Notes: generated by a model not told the origin, from the sequence alone. A stretch of 64,000 bases of DNA from Jeotgalibaca ciconiae (GCF_003955755.1 NZ_CP034465.1:2536001-2600000), one strand, 5' to 3'. Shown: positions 38,538 to 47,778, counted from the first letter of the stretch. Made by a program: numbers and translations.

Positions 38538-39353
38538 ATGATGAAACATGAACAGTTAGTAGAAACAGCAAATTACTTGAAAGATAAAGGATTTTTAGAA
38601 CCAGAAATTGGTTTAATATTAGGGTCAGGACTTGGTGACCTGGCTGATGAAATTACAAATCCAATTGTAGTCCCATATTCTGAAATTCCTCATTTTCCAA
38701 TTTCTACCGTAAAAGGTCATAAAGGACAATTAGTATATGGAGAATTGAGCGGTAAAACAGTGATAGCCATGCAAGGACGGTTCCATTTCTATGAGGGCTA
38801 TCCTATCCAAGAAGTTACCTTACCAATACGAGTAATGAAGTTATTAGGTGTTCATAGTGTAGGTCTTACAAACGCTGCTGGTGGAGTGAATATTGATTTT
38901 TCACCTGGAGACTTAATGTTAATCCAAGATCATATTAATTTTACAGCTCAAAATCCACTAATTGGACCAAATGACGAAGAAATGGGACCGCGATTCCCTG
39001 ATATGAGTCAAACTTATGATTCAGATTACCAAGAAAAAATAAAATCAGTAGCGAAAAAAATGAATGTTGCAATAAAAGAAGGTGTTTATATGGGATTCAG
39101 CGGACCAACGTATGAAACACCTGCAGAAATCAAGATGGCTAGAACATTAGGCGCTGATGCAGTTGGAATGTCAACCGTGCCGGAAGCAATTGTTGCTCGT
39201 CATTCTGATTTACGAGTTTTTGGTATTTCTTGTATAACAAATTTAGCTGCTGGAATGCAGACAAGTTTAAATCATCAAGAAGTTGTCGAAGTTTCGAAAC
39301 GAGTAAATCAAACATTTAAAACTTTACTAAAAGAGACTTTAAAAGTAATATAA
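38538..39353 (+). CDS. punA: Purine nucleoside phosphorylase (inosine/guanosine type)
   Basis: A 271-residue trimeric-type phosphorylase (PNP class I) cleaving inosine and guanosine to base and ribose 1-phosphate. Motifs are LGSGLGDLADEI (phosphate loop, about 28-39), the phosphate-binding GRFHFYEGY, LTNAAGGVNIDFSPGDLM, and GPTYETPAEIKMARTLGADAVGMSTVPE. The trimeric class is called pupG in B. subtilis and differs from hexameric DeoD. The ATG at 38538 or 38541 could be used; GAGAGGA serves both. Confidence 0.96.
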   Translation: MMKHEQLVETANYLKDKGFLEPEIGLILGSGLGDLADEITNPIVVPYSEIPHFPISTVKGHKGQLVYGELSGKTVIAMQGRFHFYEGYPIQEVTLPIRVMKLLGVHSVGLTNAAGGVNIDFSPGDLMLIQDHINFTAQNPLIGPNDEEMGPRFPDMSQTYDSDYQEKIKSVAKKMNVAIKEGVYMGFSGPTYETPAEIKMARTLGADAVGMSTVPEAIVARHSDLRVFGISCITNLAAGMQTSLNHQEVVEVSKRVNQTFKTLLKETLKVI

Positions 39354-39374
39354 GCGAATTTTTGAACCATAAAT

Positions 39375-39403
39375 TTGTGATTCGTTCTTTCATATGGTAA
39401 AGT
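39375..39403 (+). promoter_or_regulatory. Sigma-A promoter of the ribT-scpA-scpB operon
   Basis: TTGTGA (39375-39380), a 17-base spacer and TAAAGT (39398-39403), with a TG extension before the -10. The leader to ribT is about 75 bases and contains an A+T hairpin (39441-39465). Confidence 0.6.
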
Positions 39404-39440
39404 ATCTTTTGTGTTTTTCGAAAAAAGGTAACAAAAAACT

Positions 39441-39466
39441 AAAAAACATTATTATAGTGTTTTTTG
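39441..39466 (+). terminator. A/U hairpin in the ribT leader (weak attenuator candidate)
   Basis: AAAAAACA pairs with TGTTTTTT across a 9-base loop, between the promoter and the ribT ribosome site. All but one pair are A-U, so it is weak; it could also serve as the terminator for punA. Confidence 0.3.
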
Positions 39467-39487
39467 TGTATTTGCGAGGAGAAAACA

Positions 39488-39877
39488 GTGCTTATTTCTT
39501 ATAATCAAAACTATGAAAAAATCGCTATGGGATTGCTATCTTATATTGCCGATTTGAAAAATGTTGAGCGTCTTCAGAAAGAAATGGAAAGCTATATAAG
39601 TGAAGAAGATAAAAGGTTATTTCTTTGGCGAGATACGGAGACTGATAATATCATTGCGATTATTGGTATTGAATGGGCGGAGTCAATTGTTCTGGTTCGA
39701 CATATTTCTGTTAATCCATCATTTAGAAATGAAGGAATCATGCATAAAATGCTTGATAAGTTAAAAACTCGATTCCCAGATCAAACAATAAATGGAACAC
39801 TGGAAACGGTGCCGATTATTACAAAATGGGTTCAAAAAAATGCAGAAACTTCAAGTGAGTTGGATGATGAAGAATGA
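39488..39877 (+). CDS. ribT: RibT-like GNAT family protein
   Basis: A 129-residue protein with a GCN5-type acetyltransferase fold: the IVLVRHISVNPSFRNEGIMHKMLDKL segment (about 72-97) contains the beta4 strand and the acetyl-CoA loop pattern. B. subtilis RibT lies after the riboflavin genes and before scpA; here the ribDEAH genes are missing from the window but ribT keeps its link to scpA. The GTG at 39488 is chosen because GAGGAG lies about 7 bases upstream. The substrate is unknown. Its stop overlaps the scpA start (ATGA). Confidence 0.75.
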   Translation: MLISYNQNYEKIAMGLLSYIADLKNVERLQKEMESYISEEDKRLFLWRDTETDNIIAIIGIEWAESIVLVRHISVNPSFRNEGIMHKMLDKLKTRFPDQTINGTLETVPIITKWVQKNAETSSELDDEE

Positions 39878-40650
39878 ACGAATCAAATGAATTAATGATA
39901 CAACTTGAAGCCTTTGAAGGACCGCTTGATTTGTTACTTCACTTGATTAAGGAACTAAAAGTAGATATTTTTGACATTCCGATGGTTGAGATTACAAATC
40001 AATATTTTCAGTACCTTCAGACAATGCAAGAACTACGTTTAGACATTGCAGGAGATTATTTGCTCATGGCAGCTACTTTATTGGAAATAAAGAGTAGAAT
40101 GTTACTACCAAAAAAAGAAATAGAAATGGAAGATGATTTTTATGAAGAAGGCGAAGATCCTCGTGAAGAACTAATTAACCAGCTTCTTGAATATAAACGT
40201 ATTCAAGAAGCTGCAAAAGTTCTGAAAGAAATGGAAAATGAACGCGGAGATTTTTTCACTAAATTACCCGCTGATTTAGATAATTACCGTCAATCAATTC
40301 CGTTAACTCCTGGAGAAGTTTCTTCAGAAGATTTGATTGCTGCCCTACAAAAAATGTACCAAAAACTTCAGCGTAAGAAGCCGTTAAATGCTCGTTTAGA
40401 CCAGGAAGAAATCTCTGTAGAGAAGACGATGAAACACATTCTACAGCGATTTGATAATCTTTTTGATAAAAAAGACGAAAGCATTCCTTTTACGGATTTT
40501 TACGAGGTACCTTCCAAATCACAAATTGTTACTACTTTCTTAGCAATGTTGGAATTAGTAAGAGAAAAAAAAATCTATTTTATTCAGGAAGTTATGTATG
40601 GTGATATTTTATTGAAACGATTGTGGGAGGAAGTAGAAATAAATGAATAA
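39874..40650 (+). CDS. scpA: Segregation and condensation protein ScpA
   Basis: A 258-residue kleisin that bridges SMC heads in bacterial condensin. The N-terminal helix region LEAFEGPLDLLLHLIKELKVDIFDIPM and the LLMAATLLEIKSRMLLPK block are diagnostic. An acidic linker and a winged-helix C-terminus (SQIVTTFLAMLELVREKKI) complete it. It overlaps ribT by 4 bases and scpB by 8 bases, so the three are translationally coupled. Confidence 0.96.
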   Translation: MNESNELMIQLEAFEGPLDLLLHLIKELKVDIFDIPMVEITNQYFQYLQTMQELRLDIAGDYLLMAATLLEIKSRMLLPKKEIEMEDDFYEEGEDPREELINQLLEYKRIQEAAKVLKEMENERGDFFTKLPADLDNYRQSIPLTPGEVSSEDLIAALQKMYQKLQRKKPLNARLDQEEISVEKTMKHILQRFDNLFDKKDESIPFTDFYEVPSKSQIVTTFLAMLELVREKKIYFIQEVMYGDILLKRLWEEVEINE

Positions 40651-41257
40651 AGAGGGAGCTTTAGAAAGTCTTTTATTTGTTGCCGGCGATGAAGGTCTAA
40701 GTATTGAAGAAATTATTTCTTTGCTTGAAATAACTCCACTAGAAGCCCATCATCTTATTTCTACTTTACGAGATAAATATGATCTTGATTCTAGTACTGG
40801 TTTGACTATTATTGAAACAAGACAAAGATTTCAACTAGCAACAAAAAAAGATTTTTCAGAATTAATACGTAAGTATGCTACGTCTCCTTTTTCTTCCCAT
40901 TTGTCTCAAGCTGCATTGGAGACATTGGCTATCGTCGCCTATAAACAGCCTATTACACGTATTGAAATTGATGAAATCAGAGGAGTTCAGTCTTCAGGCA
41001 TGCTTCAGCGATTGTTGATTCGAGGCTTGGTAAAAGAAATAGGGCGTGCGGAAACACCAGGGCGTCCAATTATTTATGGAACAACTGATTATTTTATGAA
41101 TTATTTTGGTTTAAAAGATTTAGATGATCTTCCAAGTGCAGAAGCACTGTTCCAAATTCAAGATGAGTCCTTTGACTTATTCAATCAAGAGGACTTTCTA
41201 GAGAATCATGATAGAATGGAAATATACGAGTTAAAAAATAAAAATGATTCACAATAA
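40643..41257 (+). CDS. scpB: Segregation and condensation protein ScpB
   Basis: A 204-residue condensin subunit made of two winged helices. It starts NKEGALESLLFVAGDEGLS and has the strongly conserved LSQAALETLAIVAYKQPITRIEIDEIRGV (about 88-116) and RGLVKEIGRAETPGRPIIYGTT. It binds ScpA as a dimer on the SMC complex. A GGGAGG site lies inside scpA. Confidence 0.96.
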   Translation: MNKEGALESLLFVAGDEGLSIEEIISLLEITPLEAHHLISTLRDKYDLDSSTGLTIIETRQRFQLATKKDFSELIRKYATSPFSSHLSQAALETLAIVAYKQPITRIEIDEIRGVQSSGMLQRLLIRGLVKEIGRAETPGRPIIYGTTDYFMNYFGLKDLDDLPSAEALFQIQDESFDLFNQEDFLENHDRMEIYELKNKNDSQ

Positions 41258-41290
41258 GAAGTATAGAGAGATAACTAGGTGAAACAAAAT

Positions 41291-42013
41291 ATGGAACGTT
41301 TACAAAAAGTAATTGCACATGCGGGAATAGCTTCTCGAAGAAAATCAGAAGACTTGATTACGCAAGGAAAAGTGAAAGTGAATGGGGAAGTTGTAAAAAC
41401 GTTAGGAGTAAAAGTCTCTTCCAAGGATTTAGTAGAAGTAAATGGCATACCAATTGATAAAGAACATCCGGTATATTTTCTATTCTACAAACCAAAGAAC
41501 ACACTGTCTGCGGTATCTGATGATCGTGGAAGACCAGTTATAACTGACTATTTTAAAGAAATACCTGAACGAATTTATCCAATTGGAAGATTAGATTTTG
41601 ATACTACAGGTCTGATTCTGCTTACAAACGATGGAGAATTTGCTAATTTATTAATGCACCCGAAATATCAAGTTGAAAAGACGTATGTGGCAAAAGTTAG
41701 TGCAATCCCTACTAAACAACAGCTTTATAAGTTAGAAAAAGGTATTGTCATCGATGGCAAGAAAACATCAAAAGCCAAAGCGAGATTAATATCTCAAGAC
41801 AATAAGAAAAATACAGCGATTGTGGAATTAACCATTCATGAAGGCTGGAATCATCAAGTAAAAAAAATGTTTGAAGCAATTAATTGTCCGGTAACTAAAC
41901 TAAAAAGAGAAAAATTTTCTTTCTTGACTTTAGAGAAGCTTCAACCAGGTATGTATCGCGAATTAAAATCTTTTGAAATAGAAAAATTAAAGAAATTCGC
42001 TCAAGAAAATTAA
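41291..42013 (+). CDS. rluB: 23S rRNA pseudouridine synthase RluB
   Basis: A 240-residue protein with an N-terminal S4 domain (MERLQKVIAHAGIASRRKSE, about 1-60) and a catalytic domain with the signature GRLDFDTTGLILLTNDG (about 101-117), whose aspartate attacks the target uridine. The family modifies U2605 (E. coli numbering) of 23S rRNA. The ATG at 41291 is chosen since TAGGTGA lies about 8 bases upstream and the N-terminus then matches the family. The order scpB-rluB-resDE mirrors B. subtilis. Confidence 0.92.
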   Translation: MERLQKVIAHAGIASRRKSEDLITQGKVKVNGEVVKTLGVKVSSKDLVEVNGIPIDKEHPVYFLFYKPKNTLSAVSDDRGRPVITDYFKEIPERIYPIGRLDFDTTGLILLTNDGEFANLLMHPKYQVEKTYVAKVSAIPTKQQLYKLEKGIVIDGKKTSKAKARLISQDNKKNTAIVELTIHEGWNHQVKKMFEAINCPVTKLKREKFSFLTLEKLQPGMYRELKSFEIEKLKKFAQEN

Positions 42014-42068
42014 TCAAACTCTTACTAATCCTATAGATGGAATTAGCGAGAGGGAAAGGGTGAGGTTG

Positions 42069-42800
42069 TTGGCTAATTCAGACACTACGATATTGATTGT
42101 GGATGACGAAGAGCGCATCAGGCGTCTTTTGAAATTGTATTTAACAAAGGAAGGCTATGCTTCAGAAGAAGCGGCTGATGGTGTTTCTGCGATTAGAAAA
42201 ATGGAAGAAAAAGATTACGATATGGTTTTACTTGATATTATGCTTCCTGAAATCGATGGTTTAGAAGTTATTAAAGAGATTCGTAAAATAAAAGATACTC
42301 CAATTATTATGATTACCGCTCGTGGAGATGAAGGCCAAAGGGTAGAAGGGTTTCAAGCTGGAGCGGATGATTATATTGTAAAACCTTTTAGTCCAAGAGA
42401 AGTTATGCTTCGAGTAGCAGCAATTTTAAAAAGAACGAAAATCGAAGAACCAGAAACCATCATCATTTCGTATCCAGAACTAGATATTTTTCCTGAATCA
42501 AGATTAGTACTTGCTGGAGGTGAGCCTCTGACCTTAACACCTAAAGAGTTTGATTTAATTTTGTATCTCGCTGAAAATCCAGAAAAGGTATTCACACGGG
42601 AAATGTTATTAAAAGAAGTTTGGAGATATGATTACTTTGGCGATTTGCGCACAGTAGATACCCACATAAAGCGATTGCGTGAAAAACTTCAAAAAAAATC
42701 GCTTTATGTTTCAAAAATGATTGTGACGGTATGGGGGACAGGATATAAGTTTTCTCCGCTAGAAACAGATTATCAAAAGAATAATGAGATTGAAAATTAA
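42069..42800 (+). CDS. resD: Response regulator ResD/SrrA type
   Basis: A 243-residue OmpR-class regulator. The receiver has the acidic pair VDDEE, the phosphoacceptor aspartate in VLLDIMLPE (about residue 56) and the KPF switch lysine. The DNA-binding winged helix ends with RTVDTHIKRLREKL and VWGTGYKF. The TTG at 42069 is preferred (GTGAGG 4-5 bases upstream); a GTG three codons earlier overlaps the GGG of the site. In B. subtilis and S. aureus this regulator controls respiration and anaerobic genes. It overlaps the kinase by one base (TAATG). Confidence 0.85.
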   Translation: MANSDTTILIVDDEERIRRLLKLYLTKEGYASEEAADGVSAIRKMEEKDYDMVLLDIMLPEIDGLEVIKEIRKIKDTPIIMITARGDEGQRVEGFQAGADDYIVKPFSPREVMLRVAAILKRTKIEEPETIIISYPELDIFPESRLVLAGGEPLTLTPKEFDLILYLAENPEKVFTREMLLKEVWRYDYFGDLRTVDTHIKRLREKLQKKSLYVSKMIVTVWGTGYKFSPLETDYQKNNEIEN

Positions 42801-44596
42801 TGAAAAGAAAAAACATTACGCTAACCAATACGTTTCTTTTTGTTGTTACGGGAGTTTTGTTATTATTAACACTAAATTTTCTTGAAGTAAATAACTTAAA
42901 AAATTCACTTGGAAGTGCTTTTTTTCAAACAGTTGAAGATTCTCTACGAGGGGTTCGGGAATACATTCTTACAGAAGAGCGGTTAACTTACTCTCTTGAA
43001 GACGAAGAATTAGATTTACCAAAGGATATTAGTGTTTTATATCTAGAAAACCAAAATATGCATGAATTAAATGATAATCAAGATGCACAAGTACAATCTC
43101 AAATTATTCAAGAAATTTTCTTGAATTCAAATCAAGCAGCTGAATTACTTGCTTCAAAGTCGGACCAAATTAAAATAGTTTCTTATAAAAATCAAACAAA
43201 TAGAAAATACTCTTTCTATATCTCGATTACTTTCTTGGATGATGAGAGTATTCTTTTGTTATCTAAAAATATAGGTGCGTATCATACGTTTCTAAGGAAT
43301 AATCGAATCATTTTTTCTATTATTCTTTTAATGTTTGTAGGAGTATTCATCTACATTTATTTTTTACAACATAAAAAAATACAAAAACCAATAAAAGAAA
43401 TGACTGAGGTTGCTTACCAGTATTCCGAAAATAATTTTGATGCGAAAACTTCCACTAAAACAAATGATGAGATTGGAAATCTGGCAAGTGCTATCAGTAA
43501 ATTAGGGAAAGCTATGGAAGCAAGCACCTTAATGAACACACAAGAAAAAGAATTGTTAGAGCATGTTTACGATTCGTTAAATGTCGGTGTTATTTATATT
43601 GACGACGAATTGATGGTAAAAAGCATGAATAGCACGGGACAACAATATTTTGCTTCTTTTATAAAATCCGATGATTTAGAAATGAGCGGTGGCATAAAAG
43701 AAAGTTATGCCCAAATATTAGCAGATTGTTTTAAAAATAAAACAGGACAGAGGATTGAAGTGCAGCAAAATCAAATGATTTTTGATATTCGCTTTTCAAC
43801 TCTTTTATCCGAGGAAAACGATTCGGTAAGCGGGGTCTTATTATTAATTGAAGATGTTACTTACGCTAAAAGATTAGCCTCTATGCGGGAAGATCTTATC
43901 ACGAACGTATCTCATGATTTTCGAACTCCTTTATCAACGATAAAAGGTTACAGCGAAGCAATTCTTGATGACATTGCTGAAACAACGGAAGAAAAAAATG
44001 AGATGGCCAAAATCATTTATGACGAAGCAACAGAACTGAATAAAACCATTAATAATTTGTTAGATCTTTCAAGGATTAAAGCTGGATACGTTTATCTGAA
44101 TTATCAAATGGTTCATTTAGAAAGTTTTTTTATCAGATTAAAGAATCGTTTTAAAGAAACCTTAGAAAAAGAGAATATAGTTTTTTCAATCTCTATCGAG
44201 GACAATCTTGATTATTTATTGATGGATGAAGAGAAGATGCATCATGTTTTTTATAATTTAATCGATAATGCGATCCGTTATGCTGCTGATCCTGAAACAA
44301 GGAGCGAGCGCTTTATTAAGATAAATATTCAACTGGATAATGTTTTAGATCAAGCGTTGATTCAAATTTCTGATAACGGAATTGGTATAACGCAAGAGAG
44401 CATTCCTTTTATTTTTGAAAGATTTTACAAGGATGATAAATCGAGATCAAGACCAGTAAGTTCTGGATCAGGGATTGGTTTATCACTTGTTCATTCTATT
44501 ATTAATGAACATAAAGGTGAAATTGAAGTGGAGAGTACACAAGACGTAGGAACTACTTTTATTATTACACTCCCTTATGCAGAAGAGCAGTACTGA
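42800..44596 (+). CDS. resE: Sensor histidine kinase ResE/SrrB type
   Basis: A 598-residue membrane kinase with a membrane span near 9-26, an extracellular sensor loop (about 27-165), a second span (about 170-190), and a HAMP linker (IQKPIKEMTEVAYQYSENNF). A PAS-like domain (about 255-350) precedes HisKA with VSHDFRTPLSTIKGYSEAI, where H is the phosphorylation site, and an ATPase domain with NLIDNAIRYA, DNGIGI and GSGIGLSLV. Domain order equals ResE/SrrB. It is translationally coupled to the regulator. No resA, resB or resC cytochrome maturation genes lie between rluB and this pair. Confidence 0.87.
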   Translation: MKRKNITLTNTFLFVVTGVLLLLTLNFLEVNNLKNSLGSAFFQTVEDSLRGVREYILTEERLTYSLEDEELDLPKDISVLYLENQNMHELNDNQDAQVQSQIIQEIFLNSNQAAELLASKSDQIKIVSYKNQTNRKYSFYISITFLDDESILLLSKNIGAYHTFLRNNRIIFSIILLMFVGVFIYIYFLQHKKIQKPIKEMTEVAYQYSENNFDAKTSTKTNDEIGNLASAISKLGKAMEASTLMNTQEKELLEHVYDSLNVGVIYIDDELMVKSMNSTGQQYFASFIKSDDLEMSGGIKESYAQILADCFKNKTGQRIEVQQNQMIFDIRFSTLLSEENDSVSGVLLLIEDVTYAKRLASMREDLITNVSHDFRTPLSTIKGYSEAILDDIAETTEEKNEMAKIIYDEATELNKTINNLLDLSRIKAGYVYLNYQMVHLESFFIRLKNRFKETLEKENIVFSISIEDNLDYLLMDEEKMHHVFYNLIDNAIRYAADPETRSERFIKINIQLDNVLDQALIQISDNGIGITQESIPFIFERFYKDDKSRSRPVSSGSGIGLSLVHSIINEHKGEIEVESTQDVGTTFIITLPYAEEQY

Positions 44597-44643
44597 TTTT
44601 TCATGAACAAAAGCAGTTTTTTAATTCAAATTCGAAATAAGGT

Positions 44644-44672
44644 TTGACAATTCATTCACAATGAGCTATAGT
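44644..44672 (+). promoter_or_regulatory. Sigma-A promoter of the riboswitch-ribU transcript
   Basis: Consensus TTGACA (44644-44649), a 17-base spacer and TATAGT (44667-44672); transcription would start about 30 bases before the riboswitch. Confidence 0.8.
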
Positions 44673-44707
44673 TATAAATGTAAAATAAAACAAAATAAAA
44701 TTATGAA

Positions 44708-44829
44708 ACGTCTTCAGGGCAGGGTGAAATTCCCGACCGGTGGTATAGTCCACGACCCTATATCTTTATGATATAGGCTGAACTGGTGTAATTCCAGTAC
44801 CGACAGTAAAGTCTGGATGGAAGAAGATA
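44708..44829 (+). promoter_or_regulatory. FMN riboswitch (RFN element)
   Basis: The conserved RFN blocks are all present in order: CGTCTTCAGGGCAGGGTGAA, ATTCCCGACCGGTGGTATAG, GTCCACGACCC, an expandable CTATATC/GATATAG stem, GCTGAACTGGTGTAATTCC, AGTACCGACAGTAAAGTCTG and GATGGAAGAAGA. It binds flavin mononucleotide and switches off the downstream riboflavin transporter when flavin is plentiful. Confidence 0.97.
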
Positions 44830-44856
44830 ATGTTTCTTTGATATGCATATTTGTCA

Positions 44857-44908
44857 AGGATCCATTTCTACCTTTTTTTGAAGACAGGTGGGATGGGTTC
44901 TTTTTGTT
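44857..44908 (+). terminator. Riboswitch-controlled terminator before ribU
   Basis: GGATCCATTTCTACCT can pair, with some G-U pairs, with AGGTGGGATGGGTTC, followed by TTTTTGTTT. It lies 28 bases past the aptamer and 48 before the gene, so control is by premature termination. Confidence 0.75.
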
Positions 44909-44955
44909 TATCTAGAAATTGATTCTCTGAGATTGTTTCGCAAGGAGGAATTCAT

Positions 44956-45531
44956 ATGTTAAAAGGTAAGACACATCGGTTAGTAGGTATTTCATTGTTT
45001 GGTGCTTTAGGATTCATATTAATGTTTCTGGCATTTCCAGTAATTCCTGCGTTTTCATATTTAAAAGTGGACTTTAGCGATTTGCCAATATTAATATCAT
45101 TTTTATTGTACGGTCCATTTGGCGGGATTATGTCAGCACTGGTGAGAACCATTTTGCATTATATCCAAACTGGAGGAGACATGGGATATCCAATCGGTGA
45201 TTTTGCAAGTTTTATTGCGACCTTATCTTATTGTTGGCCTGCATATGCTTTATTAAAAAAATCGAAAACACAAAAAGGGGCAGCAGCTGCCTTTGTATTT
45301 GGAACAATTTCACTAACAATTATTTTATCAATTGCTAATTTATATGTTATTACACCTTTATATTTAAGAATATTGAATTTCAGCGTAGGGAATTTAAGCG
45401 AGTATATCTTAGCGGGTGTCGTCCCTTTCAATATTATTAAAGGAACTATTATCAGTATTGTGTTTCTAATGGTACTTCCTAAATTAAAACCATGGCTAGT
45501 AAAACAAAATAGAATGTTAATTAACGATTAA
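44956..45531 (+). CDS. ribU: Riboflavin transporter substrate-binding (S) component RibU
   Basis: A 191-residue membrane protein with about six hydrophobic helices, the S component of an energy-coupling-factor (ECF) importer. The family segments LGFILMFLAFPVIPAFSYLKVDFSDLPILI (split across the first two helices) and MGYPIGDFASFIATLSY are visible. It needs the shared EcfAA'T module encoded elsewhere. The FMN riboswitch fixes the substrate as riboflavin. The ATG follows CAAGGAGG. Confidence 0.95.
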   Translation: MLKGKTHRLVGISLFGALGFILMFLAFPVIPAFSYLKVDFSDLPILISFLLYGPFGGIMSALVRTILHYIQTGGDMGYPIGDFASFIATLSYCWPAYALLKKSKTQKGAAAAFVFGTISLTIILSIANLYVITPLYLRILNFSVGNLSEYILAGVVPFNIIKGTIISIVFLMVLPKLKPWLVKQNRMLIND

Positions 45532-45571
45532 TCAAACGCCAAAAAAGTTGCAGAAATAATTTGAAAATTAA

Positions 45572-45664
45572 CCTCATAAAATTTTAGAAAGCTACAAGTC
45601 ATTTTGGCAAGAGTGGAACGTTCCCTACAAAGAAGACACTAAAAAACTACTTTGGGCTTTTTGA
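45572..45664 (+). pseudogene. Unrecognised 31-codon open fragment abutting the left end of the insertion sequence
   Basis: The frame reads about 30 residues including SYKSFWQEWNVPYKEDT, rich in Trp and Tyr in a protein-like way, bounded by stops and with no start codon or ribosome site. It ends 8 bases into the left inverted repeat of the ISL3-type element. I do not recognise the family. It may be the tail of a gene cut by the insertion, or chance. Confidence 0.25.
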
Positions 45665-45730
45665 CAAGAAGTGTTGACAGTAAAATTTTCTGATTAAACG
45701 AAAAGTAAGCTTTAAAATGAAGTGCACACA

Positions 45731-45760
45731 CTTAGTGTGTACTTTTTTTCGGTGATAACT
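45731..45760 (+). repeat. Hairpin near the left end of the IS3-type remnant
   Basis: AGTGCACACAC pairs with GTGTGTACT around a TTA loop and is followed by seven T residues. It could act as a terminator blocking outside read-through into the element, as found at the ends of many insertion sequences. Confidence 0.5.
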
Positions 45761-45859
45761 ATTCTGATGTTGAATAAAAAGAGGGAGACCCTTAAACTAA
45801 TATAGATTCATGGCCTAAAAATAGTGTAGAGAAAGACTCCCGTAGAAAATAGTGTAGCA

Positions 45860-46655
45860 GAAATCATCAAAAAACTGACAGAAAAACTTTAGCTGAAGCT
45901 GAAAGCATCAGTAGAGTTGCTCTATACCAATGGAAAGATACGTATCTTGGAAAGGATTTTCTACTACGCATGACTTCAAAAAATCAAGGAAACCAAAAAG
46001 AATTACTTTTAAAGGAAGTCGAAGAATACAAAAACAAGTACACCAATTACAGCTCGAGAAAGCGTTACTCGAAAGAGCTACTGAATTATTAAAAAAAGAA
46101 GAAGGCCTCAATCTTCTTCATCTAACAAATCAAGAAAAGACGATATTAATTGATGCCTTACGAAACCAATTCAAATTGAAAGAATTTCTTCAACAGCTCC
46201 AGTTATCTAAAAGCAGCTATTTTTATCAGAAATAGGTAATTAGGAATTCGGATAAGTATTTCGAAGAACGACAATTAATTTTCTCAATTTTTAACAGTAA
46301 CTTCTGCGCATATGGTTATCGAAGAATTCACCAAGTTCTTAAAAATATGGGTAAAACACTTTCTGAAAAAACCGTAAGAATGTTAATGTTCGAGGAAAAT
46401 CTATTTGTTAGATTTTCTAAACGGAAAAAAATATTTTCCGTATGGCGGGGAGATTACTCCTGCACAGCCAAATTTATTGAATCGCAATTTTAAAGCGGGG
46501 CATCCCAACGAAAAATGGTTAACGGATATTACTGAATTTCGTATTCCAACAGGAAAAGTCTACCCTCTCTCATTATCGATTGTTATGATGGCGCGATTAT
46601 TAGTTGGACAATTGGAACGAAGCCAGATACAAACTAGGTAAATAAATGGATCAAT
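45860..46655 (+). pseudogene. IS3-family transposase remnant (OrfA and OrfB, frameshifted)
   Basis: OrfA-like sequence appears in two frames: TLAEAESISRVALYQWKDTY with QKELLLKEVEE, then, after a frameshift near 46030, HQLQLEKALLERATELLKKE. OrfB follows with ILIDALRNQFKLKEFLQQLQ and LSKSSYFYQ, then a stop, AYGYRRIHQVLKNMGKTLSEKTV in another frame, and NEKWLTDITEF, a DDE-site block. After one more frameshift SLIIDCYDGAIISWTIGTKP is seen, then a stop and truncation where ISL3 sequence begins. It is clearly inactive. Confidence 0.8.
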
Positions 46656-46656
46656 C

Positions 46657-47778
46657 GTAAAGAACGGAACGAAACTGACCCGTCCTCTGCTTTTAGATAT
46701 GGCGGGATGTCCAGCCTACCTGGAGTTGAAGAAACAACGATTCTTATGCAGAGAATGCGGACAAACTTTTATTGCAGAAATTTCGGTCATTGAGAAACGT
46801 TGTCACATCTCGAATGATGTCAAACGTTCCATAGCCGTACAAGGTACGAGAAACATCTCTGAAAAGGACATTGCCTTGGAACACCGCGTTTCCAATAACA
46901 CGGTTAAACGGGTTTTCAAAACTTTTTATGATACATTCCGTCAAACCTATCAACACGTTCCCGAGAACTTAGCCATTGATGAGTTTAAAAGCGTGAAAAG
47001 TGCCGATGGTGCGATGAGCTTGATTATTTGTGATTCTGATAACCGAAAAATATTCGATATCCTTGAAGACCGTCGAAACAAGTCCATCACGGATTACTTT
47101 AAGCGTTTTCCAAAAGAACAACGTGCGAAAGTGAAAACCGTAGTCGTGGACCTCTACGGTCCGTACCAAAAACTCTTTCGGTCTCTTTTTCCCAAAGCAG
47201 ATTTGATCATTGATCGTTTTCACATTGTTACACAGGTGAATCGAGCCCTCAATATAGCACGGGTAGCCTTCATGAAAACCGTACAGAAATCGAGCGATTC
47301 GAAATCGAAGAAGGATTACAGAAAGTTAAAAAAATATTGGAAATTAATCCTAAAAAAGGAAGAAGAGTTAAAAGCCACAGAATACCATTATCATCGTCTT
47401 TTCAAAGGCATGGTGACGGAAAGGGGAATCGTTAATTATCTCCTTTCCCTGGACGAAGGTTTACGCCACCAATATAACATCTACCAAACAATCGTCTTTA
47501 CCGTTAACTATCGGAAACCAAAATTGTTTCAGTCCTTCATCCACGAAAAGCAACGGGGGCTTTCAGCCAAGATGGACCAAGCCTTAAAGACTTTCCGACA
47601 ATCAGAGGAAGCCATTGTAAACGCACTAAAGTATTCCTACTCAAACGGACTAGTAGAAGGAATCAACAATAAAATCAAGGCCATTAAGCGAACAGCCTAC
47701 GGCTATCGTAATTTTTCTAACTTCCGTAATCGGATCTTTATTGAATATAAATTATTAGAAATAAAAACAGTAGCTTAG
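46657..47778 (+). pseudogene. ISL3-family transposase, N-terminally truncated
   Basis: The frame is open for about 374 codons; a contained ATG at 46699 would give 359 residues. Homology begins around VKNGTKLTRPLLLDM, then LKKQRFLCRECGQTF (second half of the zinc-binding region), a helix-turn-helix (HRVSNNTVKRVFKTFYD), and the DDE domain: LAIDEFKSVKSADG, VVVDLYGPYQKLFRSLFP and LVEGINNKIKAIKRTAYGYR. Intact ISL3 transposases are about 430 residues; the first CxxC and N-terminal helices are lost at the fusion with IS3 sequence. Activity is doubtful. Confidence 0.8.
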
